In this document: positions 27,248 through 35,937 of the stretch, one piece after another
Position numbering within the stretch: the stretch's first letter is position 1
Layout: each line of letters begins with the position of its first letter
Assembly (NCBI RefSeq): GCF_007743815.1
Contig: NZ_CP036265.1
Location: forward strand, 4,471,823-4,535,822
Direction: 5' to 3'
From: Alienimonas californiensis
Lineage (GTDB): Bacteria > Planctomycetota > Planctomycetia > Planctomycetales > Planctomycetaceae
Length of the DNA: 64,000 bases
Translations under genes and position numbers: made by a program
Notes under the pieces: model-generated
The model's database searches: none
What the model saw: the letters and a program-made list of their open reading frames with translations, nothing else
Told to the model about the DNA's origin: nothing

Positions 27248-28051
27248 ATGATCTCCGTCCGCGATCTGTCGAAGAGCTTCGACGTCCAGGGCGGTCGCGT
27301 GCACGCCTTAGAGGGCGTCAGCTTCGAGGTGCGACCGGGCGAGATCTTCGGTCTGCTCGGCCCGAACGGGGCGGGGAAGAGCACCTGCCTGCGGATCCTC
27401 TCCACCGTGCTCCAGCCGACCGGCGGGTCGGCGAGCGTCGCCGGTTACGACGTGCTCCGCGATCCGGCGGAGGTGCGGCGGTCGATCGGTTTCCTCTCGA
27501 ATAACACCGGCCTCTACGACCGCATGTCGGCGTGGGAACTGGTGGAGTACTTCGGTCGCCTGCACGGATTGGAAGGGTCGGCGTTGAATCGCCGGATGAC
27601 GGAGGTGTTCGAGACCCTGCGGATGACCGACTTCCGCGACTCCCTCTGCTCCCGCATGAGCACCGGCCAACGACAGAAGGTTTCGATCGCCCGGGCGCTG
27701 GTGCACGACCCGCCGGCGCTGATCTTCGACGAACCGACCGCCGGGCTGGACGTGCTCGTTGCCCGGGCCGTACTGAAAACCGTGGCGGACCTGCGGGACG
27801 CGGGGAAGTGCATCATCTTCTCCACCCACATTATGCGGGAGGTGGAAAAGCTCTGCGATCGGGTCGCCGTGATCCATCGCGGCCGCATCCTGGATCAGGG
27901 CCCGCTGCCGGAGCTGGCCGCCCGGCACGACGAACCGGACACCGAAGAGCTGTTCTTCAAGCTGATTGAAGAGGAAGAGGCCCGCTTCGCCCCACCGCCG
28001 ACCGCGGCGCCCTCCGAGGCGGCGACGGGTCCCCGCCCGCTCGCCGCCTGA
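27248..28051 (+). CDS. natA: ABC transporter ATP-binding protein, NatA-like
   Basis: 267 residues. Walker A G-P-N-G-A-G-K-S (38-45), signature [10 protein letters not shown] and Walker [13 protein letters not shown] are intact; the last 40 residues are a Pro/Ala tail. The stretch [12 protein letters not shown] and the neighbour place it with NatA, the ATPase of a sodium-export-type ABC system, though ion specificity is not proven. The fused permease gene starts 26 bp downstream. Confidence 0.88.
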   Translation: MISVRDLSKSFDVQGGRVHALEGVSFEVRPGEIFGLLGPNGAGKSTCLRILSTVLQPTGGSASVAGYDVLRDPAEVRRSIGFLSNNTGLYDRMSAWELVEYFGRLHGLEGSALNRRMTEVFETLRMTDFRDSLCSRMSTGQRQKVSIARALVHDPPALIFDEPTAGLDVLVARAVLKTVADLRDAGKCIIFSTHIMREVEKLCDRVAVIHRGRILDQGPLPELAARHDEPDTEELFFKLIEEEEARFAPPPTAAPSEAATGPRPLAA

Positions 28052-28077
28052 CCCGAACCTCCTGAACTTCCCGGTCG

Positions 28078-30477
28078 ATGACCTGGCGCAATACGAAACT
28101 GCTGTTCCTCCGGGAGGTGCGGGACCAGCTGCGCGACCGCCGCACGCTGTTCATGGTGGCCGTGCTCCCGGTCCTGCTGTACCCCGCCCTCGGGCTGGGG
28201 ATGGTGCAGATGACGGTGTTGTTCCGTGAAGCCCCGCAGACCGTGGTGGTGCTCGGGGCGGAGCACCTGCCCGGTCCGGCGCTCATCGAGGGGGAACGCT
28301 TCGCGGCGGAGTGGTTCGACGAGCCCGCCGCGGCGGACAAGCTGCGGGTCCTCACGGCCAACGGACCGTCCGGCGGGACCACCGAGGGCGCCGCCCGACT
28401 GGACGCGGCGGAGGAGGTGCGGGCCGCACACGAACGGGCCACGCAGGCTGCGGCGGAACTCGATGCCGCCCTCGCCGCGGGGGACGAACGGGGGGCGATC
28501 GTCCTGCGGGAGCGCCTGCGCGTCGCCGAGGCCCGCCGGGCGGAGTTGTTCTCCCAGAGCGGGATCCAAACGCTGATGCTGGTGCCGGACACGCTTGCCG
28601 ATCAGATCGCCGCGCTCAGCCGGCGCCTGCGGGACAGAGACGCGCCGCCGGCGGAGGCGACGGGTCCGTTGCCGCGGCCCATCGTGCTGCATGAGGACGC
28701 CGACGAACGTAGTCGACTGGCCTACACCCGGGTCGCCGGGGCGCTGCGGAACTGGGAGCGGGCGGTGCTGCGGGACCGCCTCACCGAGGCGGGGCTGCCC
28801 GCCGATCTGCCGGCTCCGGTCGCGCCGCGGGGGCTTTCGCTGAGCCAACCCGCCGAGCGGGCGGCGGGCGTGTGGAGCAAGCTGTTCCCGGCTCTGGTGG
28901 TGCTGATGACGATCAGCGGGGCGTTCTATCCCGCCGTCGACATGGCCGCCGGGGAAAAGGAACGCGGCACGATGGAGACGCTGCTGATCTGCCCGGCCAG
29001 CCGCGGGGAGATCGTCTGCGGCAAGTTCCTCGCGGTTCTGACCTTCAGCCTGTGCACGGCGGGGCTGAACCTGTGCAGCGCCGGGCTGACGGGCGGGTAC
29101 GTCGCCTCGCTGGCCGGGCCGGGGATGGCGGCGGGCCTCGACGGCCTCGCTCCGCCGGCCCCCGCGGCGCTGGCCTGGGTCGCCCTGCTGATGGTCCCGC
29201 TGGCGGCCTTCTACAGCGCCCTCTGCCTGGCCCTGGCGACGTTCGCCAAGTCGAACAAGGAGGGCCAGTACTACCTCTACCCGATCCTGATGGTGTCGGT
29301 GGGGCTGACGGTCTTCTGCCTCAGTCCGCTGGTCGAACTGACGCCGCTCTACGCCGTGCTGCCGGTGGTGAACGTCTCGCTGTTGCTCAAATCGTTACTG
29401 GCCCCCGGCGGGGCGGCGGCGGCGTTGCCGTACGTGCCGGTCGTGCTGCTCTCCAGCGTCGGCTACGCCGGGATGGCCCTGTGGTGGGCGGTCGAGTTGT
29501 TCAAGCGGGAGGACGTGCTGTTCCGCGAGGCGGAGCGGTTCAACGTGAAGGACTGGATCGCCCACCTGCTCCGCGAGAAGGAACCGACGCCCACCTTCGG
29601 CGAAGCGGCCTTCGCCTTCGTGACCGTCCTGTTGTTGCAGTTCGCCATGATGGGGCCGATGCAACGGGCGCTGGCGGGGGCCCCGCCGGGAGCCGAGGGC
29701 GAGACGGCGTTTCGCCTCGTCGTCATTCAGCAGCTCGTCACCGTCGCGTTTCCCGTGCTGGCAATGGGCCTCTTGCTGACGTCCAGCGTGCGCCGAACCT
29801 TCCGGTTCCGCCGGCCGGACTGGACGCTCATGACCGCCGCCGCGGGCCTGGCGCTCTGTCTGCAACCGGTCATCGGCGTGCTGACGCACTGGCTGACCGG
29901 CCGCTTCTTCCCCGAACCGCCCGCCGGATACGCGGAGTTCAGCGTCACGATGGGCACGGTTCCGCTGCCGCTCGCCCTACTGGCGGCCGCGATCGCCCCG
30001 GCGGTGTGCGAGGAACTGGCGTTCCGCGGGTTTCTGCTCAGCGGCTTCTCCCGTTCCCGCCGGCCGTGGCTGGCGATTGGCTTGAGCGCCGTCGCCTTCG
30101 GGGTGGTGCACCTCGTTCCCCAGCAGGTGTTCGCGGCCACGCTGGCCGGGCTGGTGCTGGGCACGATCGCTTGGAAGGGCCGCAGTCTGTGGCCGTGCAT
30201 CCTGTTTCACCTCATCTTCAACGGGCAACAGGTCCTGATGGGCCGGGCGGAAGCGGGCGAGTTCGGCACCGTCGGCGAGGGCGTCCATCGCCTGCTGTTC
30301 AATGAAGCCGGCTACCGGCCGATCGCCCTGGCCCTTTGCGGAGCGGGGGCCGTGGGCCTGTTGGTCTGGCTGGCGCGCCTGCGACGGGCGGACGAAGCCG
30401 GCGTCGACCGTCCCTCGACGGCGGATGCGGCGCCGCACGCCGGAGCGCTGCCGTCGACGGCGACGCTGGGGGCGTGA
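28078..30477 (+). CDS. ABC permease fused to a CPBP-family intramembrane protease
   Basis: 799 residues. Residues 1-480 are NatB/ABC-2 type: one membrane segment near 20-45, a large external insert to about 260, then five or six segments beginning with the M-A-A-G-E-K-E-R-G-T-M-E-T-L-L loop. Residues about 515-760 are a CPBP (Abi/Rce1-like) protease with all sites present: E645-E646 and R650, the F-x3-H site at 674-678 and H-x3-N at 711-715. Both halves are complete, so this is a true fusion. It pairs with NatA. What the protease half cuts is unknown. Confidence 0.88.
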   Translation: MTWRNTKLLFLREVRDQLRDRRTLFMVAVLPVLLYPALGLGMVQMTVLFREAPQTVVVLGAEHLPGPALIEGERFAAEWFDEPAAADKLRVLTANGPSGGTTEGAARLDAAEEVRAAHERATQAAAELDAALAAGDERGAIVLRERLRVAEARRAELFSQSGIQTLMLVPDTLADQIAALSRRLRDRDAPPAEATGPLPRPIVLHEDADERSRLAYTRVAGALRNWERAVLRDRLTEAGLPADLPAPVAPRGLSLSQPAERAAGVWSKLFPALVVLMTISGAFYPAVDMAAGEKERGTMETLLICPASRGEIVCGKFLAVLTFSLCTAGLNLCSAGLTGGYVASLAGPGMAAGLDGLAPPAPAALAWVALLMVPLAAFYSALCLALATFAKSNKEGQYYLYPILMVSVGLTVFCLSPLVELTPLYAVLPVVNVSLLLKSLLAPGGAAAALPYVPVVLLSSVGYAGMALWWAVELFKREDVLFREAERFNVKDWIAHLLREKEPTPTFGEAAFAFVTVLLLQFAMMGPMQRALAGAPPGAEGETAFRLVVIQQLVTVAFPVLAMGLLLTSSVRRTFRFRRPDWTLMTAAAGLALCLQPVIGVLTHWLTGRFFPEPPAGYAEFSVTMGTVPLPLALLAAAIAPAVCEELAFRGFLLSGFSRSRRPWLAIGLSAVAFGVVHLVPQQVFAATLAGLVLGTIAWKGRSLWPCILFHLIFNGQQVLMGRAEAGEFGTVGEGVHRLLFNEAGYRPIALALCGAGAVGLLVWLARLRRADEAGVDRPSTADAAPHAGALPSTATLGA

Positions 30478-31715
30478 GCGCCCCCGACGCCCCGCCGGCC
30501 GCTCTCACCGCCCGCTGGGTGCTGCCGGTGGAGGGGCCGCCGATTCACGGAGGGACGGTCGAACTGACCCCGGACGGCCGCGTCGCCGCCGTGCACGATC
30601 GGCCGGACGCCCGCTCCGGGGCCGAGGATCTGGGCGAACTGACCCTGCTGCCGGGGTTCGTGAACTGCCACACACACCTGGAGTTCAGCGACTTCACCGC
30701 GCCGCTGCCCGCCGCGGGAACTTTCGCCGACTGGATCGCCGCCACGGTTGCCGCCCGCCGGGACCGCCCCGGCGATCGGATGGAGCGGGTGAACCGCGGG
30801 CTGGCCGAGTGCCTCGCCGCCGGCGTCACGACCGTGGGAGAGATCGCCACGGGCACGCCGGAGCAGGGCGGTTGGGACGCTGCCCGGCTCCCCCCGCCGC
30901 ACGCCCGGCCGGCACTGGTGGCCTTCGGGGAGCTGATCGCCCCTCGCGATCCTGTCGCGGGGCTCGCCGCCGCCCGGGCGTTCCTGCACGGCGACGCCGA
31001 TCCGCCGGACCTGATTCGCGGGCTCAGTCCGCATGCCCCGTACTCCGTGCACCCGGCCGTGCCCACGCTGTTGGCCGCCTGTCCCGACACCGCCGCGGCG
31101 CCCTGGGCGATCCACCTGCTGGAAACCGACGAAGAAATCGACCTGATGGCCCAAAATCGCGGCCCGCTGGCCGCGGCCATGGCCCGGCTGGGAGCGACGC
31201 GGGGCGATTTCGGGGCGAACCGTCTCCGGCGGGACTACCTCGACCCGCTGGCCGCCGCCGCGCGGGGGCTCGTTATCCACGGCAATCGGCAGACGAAGGC
31301 GGACGTCGAGTGGCTGTCCGCCCCGGAGCGGTGGCAACTCAGCGTGATCTACTGTCCGCGGACCCACGCCCACTTCCGCCACCCGCCCCACCCGTGGCTC
31401 GCGTTGCGTGAGGCCGGTGTGCGAGTGGCGCTCGGCACCGACGGCCGCGGCTCGAACCCGGACCTGTCCGTGCTGGGGGAGCTCCAGTTCCTGCACGCGC
31501 AGTTCCCCGCGGTTCCCACGGGCGAACTGCTCGCCCTCGGCACGCTCCACGGGGCGGAGGCGATGGGCGTGCACGGCGGCCGCATCGCCGCAAACCGGCC
31601 GGCCGACCTGTGCGGCATCCGTCCGGGCGTCATGACGAACGACCCGGCGGCGGACGTGCTGCACCCGGTTTCCGCCGTCGCCGCGGTCTGGCGGGCCGGG
31701 CGGCGGGTCCGCTGA
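30474..31715 (+). CDS. Metal-dependent amidohydrolase, candidate aminofutalosine deaminase
   Basis: 413 residues of the cytosine-deaminase-like amidohydrolase group. Metal site H-x-H in F-V-N-C-H-T-H-L-E-F-S, a helix with H-L-L-E-T-D-E-E, the later H in V-I-H-G-N, and the Asp in A-L-G-T-D-G-R-G-S-N are all present. Planctomycetes using MqnA/MqnC need a step that removes ammonia from aminofutalosine in many variants of the route, and this gene lies in the same operon, so that role is a reasonable inference. It is not proven: other purine-type or unrelated substrates are possible. GTG start overlaps the permease stop by GTGA. Confidence 0.75.
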   Translation: MSAPDAPPAALTARWVLPVEGPPIHGGTVELTPDGRVAAVHDRPDARSGAEDLGELTLLPGFVNCHTHLEFSDFTAPLPAAGTFADWIAATVAARRDRPGDRMERVNRGLAECLAAGVTTVGEIATGTPEQGGWDAARLPPPHARPALVAFGELIAPRDPVAGLAAARAFLHGDADPPDLIRGLSPHAPYSVHPAVPTLLAACPDTAAAPWAIHLLETDEEIDLMAQNRGPLAAAMARLGATRGDFGANRLRRDYLDPLAAAARGLVIHGNRQTKADVEWLSAPERWQLSVIYCPRTHAHFRHPPHPWLALREAGVRVALGTDGRGSNPDLSVLGELQFLHAQFPAVPTGELLALGTLHGAEAMGVHGGRIAANRPADLCGIRPGVMTNDPAADVLHPVSAVAAVWRAGRRVR

Positions 31716-31735
31716 AACGTCCCGCGACGACCGCG

Positions 31736-32269
31736 TCAGGTCAGGCGGGAGGCGTACCGTGCCCGGATGAGGGCCGAAGCCTCTTGGACGAGCCTGTCCA
31801 CGGGCTCCTCCGCCGATTTGGGCTTCGCCGGGGCGGGCGCCGGGCTCTCGGAATCGGTCGCGGGGGGCGGGCCGCCGACGATCTGCGTCGGTTCGTCTTC
31901 CGCGGCGACCGTGCCCGGGGCGGGCGGGGGCACCAGCCAGGTGATGACCTCGCTCTCGCTGGCGGCGTCGGGGTCCGGCAGGAGGAACTGGATCGGACCG
32001 ACGCGCAGCGTATCCCCGGCGCCCATCACCGTGGGCACGCGGATGGCCCGCCCGTTGATATAGGTGCCGTTGCGGCTCTTCAGGTCTTCCGCGGTGACGA
32101 CCTCCCGCCCGCCGGTCATCGCGACGGAGAGCCGGCAGTGCTTGCGGCTGACGTCGGACGTCGCCAGACGGATCGCGCACTCCCGATCGCGGCCGATGAG
32201 CGTCTGACCGACGGCCAACTTCAACCGGCGACCGCGATGTTTGCCGGAGTCGACGAGCAGGTCCGCCAT
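31736..32269 (-). CDS. FHA-domain protein
   Basis: 177 residues. The FHA domain covers about 15-95 with L-I-G-R-D-R-E-C near 24, S-R-K-H-C-R-L near 41 and K-S-R-N-G-T-Y-I-N-G near 64, so phosphothreonine binding should work. A Pro/Ala-rich linker and a short C-terminal helix follow. It is divergent from the HU-like gene across a 277-bp gap that holds an AT-rich palindrome. Confidence 0.85.
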   Translation of the reverse strand: MADLLVDSGKHRGRRLKLAVGQTLIGRDRECAIRLATSDVSRKHCRLSVAMTGGREVVTAEDLKSRNGTYINGRAIRVPTVMGAGDTLRVGPIQFLLPDPDAASESEVITWLVPPPAPGTVAAEDEPTQIVGGPPPATDSESPAPAPAKPKSAEEPVDRLVQEASALIRARYASRLT

Positions 32270-32355
32270 CAGAGCCGTATCGGAAAGGGGAGGGGGCGGA
32301 AACTCTGTGCAGGCAGAGGAAGGGCCCGTTAAGGGGCGCCGACTCTGCGGGAGGC

Positions 32356-32369
32356 ACTGTATTTACAGT
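32356..32369. promoter_or_regulatory. AT-rich palindrome, possible operator
   Basis: ACTGTATTTACAGT has perfect 6-base arms around TT, in the gap between the FHA and HU-like genes. In this GC-rich background an AT-rich palindrome stands out and may bind a dimeric regulator. It shares CTGT...ACAG with the E. coli LexA box, but the spacing is 4 rather than 8, so LexA is not claimed. Confidence 0.35.
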
Positions 32370-32546
32370 CGCCGGACGGGGCAAACTGGACGGGACCCCC
32401 TGTTTCGTAGGCTCTCCCGCTTGACGTTCGGAAGCCTCGGGTGTTCACTGCGGACGAACTTCACTGCGTGGCCCGCTCGGGCGCGCTCTCTGCTCACCCA
32501 GCCCCGCGCGTCCGGCCCCGCCGGTCCGCCCGCGAAAGACCGATCG

Positions 32547-32903
32547 ATGGCCAAGAAAGCCGCCAAGAAGGCCCCCGCCAAGAAGGCCGCCGCGCCCGCC
32601 AAGCCGATGACCAAGGCCGAAGTGCTCTCCGCCATGGCGGAGCGGACCGGTCTGCAGAAGACCGAGGTCCAGTCCTTCTTCACCGAACTGGAAGGCCTGC
32701 TCGGCCAGGAACTCGGCAAGAAGGGCCCCGGCTCCTTCAACGTGCCCGGGCTGATGAAGGTCGTCGTGCAGCGGAAGGACGCGACTCCCGAGACCACCAA
32801 GAAGAACCCGTTCAAGCCGGGCGAGATGATGACGGTCAGCGCCAAGCCGGCCCGCAACGTCGTCAAGATTCGCCCGCTGAAGGGCCTGAAGGACCTAGTC
32901 TGA
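32547..32903 (+). CDS. HU-like DNA-binding protein with a Lys/Ala tail
   Basis: 118 residues. The first 20 are a histone H1-like tail (K-K-A-A-K-K-A-P-A-K-K). The rest is an HU/IHF fold: M-T-K-A-E-V-L-S-A-M-A-E-R-T-G-L, F-F-T-E-L-E-G-L-L, G-P-G-S-F-N-V-P-G-L and the variable DNA-contact arm ending N-P-F-K-P-G-E-M-M. HU proteins bend and compact DNA. The tail should add non-specific binding, as in other planctomycete and chlamydial-type H1-like proteins. Upstream, TTGACG at 32421 is a possible -35 with a weak -10. Confidence 0.88.
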   Translation: MAKKAAKKAPAKKAAAPAKPMTKAEVLSAMAERTGLQKTEVQSFFTELEGLLGQELGKKGPGSFNVPGLMKVVVQRKDATPETTKKNPFKPGEMMTVSAKPARNVVKIRPLKGLKDLV

Positions 32904-33026
32904 GCTAAGTCTCCCCGGGCCGGGGGCGTTCTGACGAACGCTCTCGGACCGGCGGGGGCATCGGACCGTGCGGCCGAACCTTCGGCGGCGTTTCGATGTC
33001 TTGCGGGAGGGACTCGCGGAACCGCC

Positions 33027-33054
33027 TTGACCGTCCGCGAAGCTTCGATATCCT
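33027..33054 (+). promoter_or_regulatory. Promoter of the tRNA-Glu gene
   Basis: TTGACC (33027-33032), 16 nt, TATCCT (33049-33054): a good sigma-70 type pair, 35 nt upstream of the mature tRNA 5' end. Confidence 0.6.
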
Positions 33055-33089
33055 CCCTCCCCGAACGCCCGCCCGCGGGCGTTCACCAC

Positions 33090-33164
33090 GGCCCCATCGT
33101 CTAGTCAGGTCCAGGACTCTGGATTTTCATTCCAGCAACAGGGGTTCAAATCCCCTTGGGGTCA
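33090..33164 (+). tRNA. tRNA-Glu (UUC)
   Basis: 75 nt that fold as a cloverleaf. The acceptor pairs GGCCCCA (33090-33096) with TGGGGTC (33157-33163), with A as discriminator. The anticodon stem CTGGA/TCCAG encloses TTTTCAT, giving anticodon TTC. The T arm AGGGG-TTCAAAT-CCCCT is standard. The CCA end is not encoded, so it must be added after transcription. Confidence 0.97.
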
Positions 33165-33182
33165 TCTGCGAGTGATATGTTT

Positions 33183-33216
33183 GCGGCCCGCACCGGCGAC
33201 GGTGCGGGCCGCTTTT
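33183..33216 (+). terminator. Intrinsic terminator after tRNA-Glu
   Basis: A perfect 13-bp stem (33183-33195 with 33200-33212) with GCGA loop, followed by TTTT. It lies 18 nt after the tRNA and ends that transcript. Confidence 0.9.
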
Positions 33217-33241
33217 CGTTCGCTCCCCCGTAGAGTGTCAG

Positions 33242-33553
33242 ATGTCGCAGCCCCCGCCGCCCAAGCCCAGCCGGGGCGACTACTGGCGGCACCTGTTCGC
33301 CCACTGGCCGGCGGACCTCGCGAAATCCGGCGCCGTCATCACCGAGCACAACGAGCCGGTCCGCTTTATCGACTTCGCCGTCTCCGGCGGTCTGCTGCTG
33401 CTCCAACGCGATCGGCCGGATACCACCGGCGCCCGCAAAGTGTTCGTCAGCTACGACGCGATCAGCAGCTTGAAGCTGGACGATCCCGGCGAACTGGATC
33501 GCTACCGCGCCCTCGGTTTTCAGCCGCCCGTCGGGGCCGCCGCCGCGGGCTGA
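33242..33553 (+). CDS. Small conserved-looking protein, unknown function
   Basis: 103 residues, soluble, with W-R-H-L-F-A-H-W-P near 16-24 and a beta-rich middle (L-L-L-L-Q-R-D-R-P-D, K-V-F-V-S-Y-D-A-I-S-S-L-K-L). No domain I can name. Its 3' end overlaps the convergent lspA 3' end by 34 bp, so one of the two tails is read on both strands. Confidence 0.6.
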   Translation: MSQPPPPKPSRGDYWRHLFAHWPADLAKSGAVITEHNEPVRFIDFAVSGGLLLLQRDRPDTTGARKVFVSYDAISSLKLDDPGELDRYRALGFQPPVGAAAAG

Positions 33554-34119
33554 GCGGCCGGGTCGTCGGCATGGGCCTCGTGTTCGTCCTCGCGCGGCGG
33601 GGCGAGCGACTGGAGGGCCAGCATGATCGCCCCGGTGACGAGGAACACGTCGGCGAAGTTGAACACCGGCCAACCCCAGCCGCCGAACTCGAACAGCAGG
33701 AAGTCCCGCACCGCCAGCCGGACCTCGCCGTCCGCGTCGGTGCAGCCGTGCAGGCCGAGGCGGTCGTACAGGTTGCCCAAGGCCCCCCCGGTGACCAGCG
33801 CCAGGGCGATCGTCAGCCACAGGCTGCGGGCGGCGCCGGCGATGAACAGCCACCAGAGCACGCCCACGGCGGCCGCGACGCTCAGCGAGGCGAACAACCA
33901 GCTGTAGCCCTGCCCGATGCCCCACAGGGCGCCGCCGTTAAAGCTCGTCAGCAATTCGAAGCGGACGGCGCCGTCGAACCACTCCTCATGCCAGTCGCTG
34001 CGAACGCCCTCGTAGCCGAGCGTGTCGAAGACTCGCTCCTTGGAGTACAGATCCACTCCGCAGCAGAGCAGGGTGAGCACACCGAAGAGAATTGGGCGGG
34101 ACGCCGGGACGTGTCGCAT
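33520..34119 (-). CDS. lspA: Signal peptidase II (lipoprotein signal peptidase)
   Basis: 199 residues with four membrane segments. Catalytic aspartates sit in G-N-L-Y-D-R-L and F-N-F-A-D-V-F-L, the two LspA signatures; F-N-G-G-A-L-W-G-I is the third. It cleaves the signal peptide of prolipoproteins, such as those encoded at 3810, 6219 and 22886. A hydrophilic external insert and a Pro/Ala C-terminal tail lengthen it against the usual 160. Convergent overlap of 34 bp with the preceding gene. Confidence 0.93.
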   Translation of the reverse strand: MRHVPASRPILFGVLTLLCCGVDLYSKERVFDTLGYEGVRSDWHEEWFDGAVRFELLTSFNGGALWGIGQGYSWLFASLSVAAAVGVLWWLFIAGAARSLWLTIALALVTGGALGNLYDRLGLHGCTDADGEVRLAVRDFLLFEFGGWGWPVFNFADVFLVTGAIMLALQSLAPPREDEHEAHADDPAAQPAAAAPTGG

Positions 34120-34221
34120 GATCGGCGTCTCTGGGGCGTCCGTCCGGTGGGGGCGGCCGGGAGAGAGTTCCGGCCGAGGGGCATCCTAGGAGCGCCGCCG
34201 TCAATCGGGCAAGATGAGCCC

Positions 34222-34731
34222 ATGCCTGACGAAACCGCCCCCGCTCCCGTCGCTCCCCCGGCCGTCGGCGACGCCGCCCCGGACGCGACCCTCGTGGCCA
34301 CCCCCGGCAATGAGCCGCTGACGCTCTCCGAGGTGTGGGCGGACGGTCCGGTGGTCCTCTACTTCTACCCGAAGGACGCCACGCCCGGCTGCACGACCGA
34401 GGCCTGCGACTTCCGCGACCGCGACGCCGCTCTCGCCGAGGCCCGGGCGACCGTGCTGGGGGTGAGCCCGGACCCGCCGGCGTCTCACGAGAAGTTCATC
34501 GCCAAGCAGGAGTTGCCGTTCCGGCTGCTCAGCGACGAGGACAAAGCCGTCGCGACGGCGTACGGCGTGTGGGTCGAGAAATCGATGTACGGCCGCAAAT
34601 ACATGGGCGTGCAGCGGGCGACGTTCCTCATCGCCGAGGGCGGCACGATCGCCGCCGCTTGGCCCAAGGTAAAGGTGAAGGGCCACGCCGACGCCGTGCT
34701 GGCGGCCCTCGCCGACCTGCCGAGTGCCTAG
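34222..34731 (+). CDS. bcp: Thioredoxin-dependent thiol peroxidase (Bcp/PrxQ)
   Basis: 169 residues. The peroxidatic and resolving cysteines are in P-G-C-T-T-E-A-C-D-F at Cys57 and Cys62, the PrxQ spacing. Y-F-Y-P-K-D-A-T-P precedes them, and Y-M-G-V-Q-R-A-T-F-L-I follows later. It reduces hydrogen peroxide and organic peroxides in the cytoplasm. Divergent from lspA. Confidence 0.94.
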   Translation: MPDETAPAPVAPPAVGDAAPDATLVATPGNEPLTLSEVWADGPVVLYFYPKDATPGCTTEACDFRDRDAALAEARATVLGVSPDPPASHEKFIAKQELPFRLLSDEDKAVATAYGVWVEKSMYGRKYMGVQRATFLIAEGGTIAAAWPKVKVKGHADAVLAALADLPSA

Positions 34732-34740
34732 TGCACATGG

Positions 34741-34807
34741 TTCACCGCCGCCGTGAGGCGACGCGGCAGGGAGATTTGCTCCCGCGCCGCCTCACGGCGG
34801 CGGCGAA
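34741..34807. repeat. Large inverted repeat between convergent genes
   Basis: Arms 34741-34760 and 34788-34807 match over 19 of 20 bases; an inner GGGAG/CTCCC stem lies within the 27-nt loop. It begins 9 bp after the bcp stop and ends 37 bp before the oxidoreductase stop. Probably a bidirectional terminator or a REP-like element. Confidence 0.8.
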
Positions 34808-34844
34808 CCGACCTAGTTCAGAGCAAGCTCAGAGCAAGCACCAT

Positions 34845-35885
34845 TCAGGCCGCTTTCCGCACCGGGGCGGCGGCTCGCTTGGCGCTGGCGGCGATCTCTT
34901 CCAGTACCCACTCGGCCAGTTCCAGGGCGGCGACCGCGGTGGGCCCGTCGACCCGGGGCGTGCCGCCGGTCCGGCAGCAACTCGTCCAGTCGGCCAGTTC
35001 CGCCGTGAGGGCGTCGCGGCCGCTGACGGGGATCTCCTCCGTCTTGATCCACCGGCCGAACACACTGTCTCGCAGGGCGGCGCGGTCGGCGGAGGGATCG
35101 TCGAGCGCCGAGAGCACCGGCGGGCCGTGCGTCAGCGCCGGGGTGGCGGAGTAGTGCAGCACGCGGCGGGTGGTGAGGTCCGCGGCGACCACGCCGCGCT
35201 CGCCGAACGCCTGCACAGTGCGAGCGGCGGTCGGATTGACGCGGTTGGCCGTCAGGTCGGCGACGCCGCCGCCCTCGAAGGTCAGCCGGGCGGTCACGGC
35301 GTCCTCGCGGTCCGTCAGGATGGACGTGCCGAGAGCCTGCACCGCGACGACCTCCTCTCCGCTGAACAGGCAGCGGGCCAGTTCCAGGTCGTGAATCATC
35401 AGGTCGTGCACGGCGCCGACGTCCACGCTGCGGAAGGCGAACGGGCTGAGCCGCTCAAACCGGGCGTACCGTGGCCGTGAGCAGCGGGCGAGGACTTCTT
35501 CGAAGGCCGGGTTGAACCGCTCCACGTGCCCGACGGCCAGCACGACGCCGGCAGTCCGGGCCTTGAGGGCGATCTGCTCCGCTTCCCGCACGTCGCTGGA
35601 GAGCGGTTTCTCGACCAGCAAATGCTTGCCGGCCGCCAGACAGGCGCCGGCGACGTCCGCGTGGGTGAAGGTGGGCGTGGCGACGCTGACGGCGTCGACC
35701 TCGTCCAGAATCTCACGGACGTCCGCCACGGCCCGACAGCCGTGCTCCTCGGCGATCCTGCCGGCGGCCTTGCGGTCCCGGTCTGCGACCGCGACGAGGT
35801 TCACCCCGTCCAGCCCGGCGAGAATGCGGGCGTGGTGGCGGCCCAGGGCTCCCACCCCGGCGACAGCGACATTGAGCGAGGACAT
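34845..35885 (-). CDS. Gfo/Idh/MocA-family oxidoreductase, possibly of lipid A synthesis
   Basis: 346 residues. The N-terminal Rossmann fold has G-V-G-A-L-G-R-H-H and the family E-K-P-L-S in L-L-V-E-K-P-L-S; a C-terminal catalytic domain with H-D-L-M-I-H-D-L-E follows. It binds NAD(P) and oxidises or reduces a sugar-like substrate. Its place right after lpxA recalls gnnA, the UDP-GlcNAc 3-dehydrogenase of some lipid A pathways, but no GnnB aminotransferase is in view. The ATG at 35885 is taken; 35915 is an alternative. Confidence 0.82.
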   Translation of the reverse strand: MSSLNVAVAGVGALGRHHARILAGLDGVNLVAVADRDRKAAGRIAEEHGCRAVADVREILDEVDAVSVATPTFTHADVAGACLAAGKHLLVEKPLSSDVREAEQIALKARTAGVVLAVGHVERFNPAFEEVLARCSRPRYARFERLSPFAFRSVDVGAVHDLMIHDLELARCLFSGEEVVAVQALGTSILTDREDAVTARLTFEGGGVADLTANRVNPTAARTVQAFGERGVVAADLTTRRVLHYSATPALTHGPPVLSALDDPSADRAALRDSVFGRWIKTEEIPVSGRDALTAELADWTSCCRTGGTPRVDGPTAVAALELAEWVLEEIAASAKRAAAPVRKAA

Positions 35886-35937
35886 CCGTGTCTCAAGCTG
35901 GAGTGAACGAATCAATCGTCTGCGACGGCTCCCGCCG

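Noticed and set aside
25661..27304. 547-residue minus-strand frame
   Set aside because: Antisense to mqnC; no family match.
32356..32369. LexA (SOS) box
   Set aside because: CTGT and ACAG are present but with 4 bases between rather than 8, and neighbouring genes are not SOS genes.
30312..32384. 690-residue minus-strand frame
   Set aside because: Covers the amidohydrolase gene in antisense and the FHA gene in another frame; low-complexity sequence.
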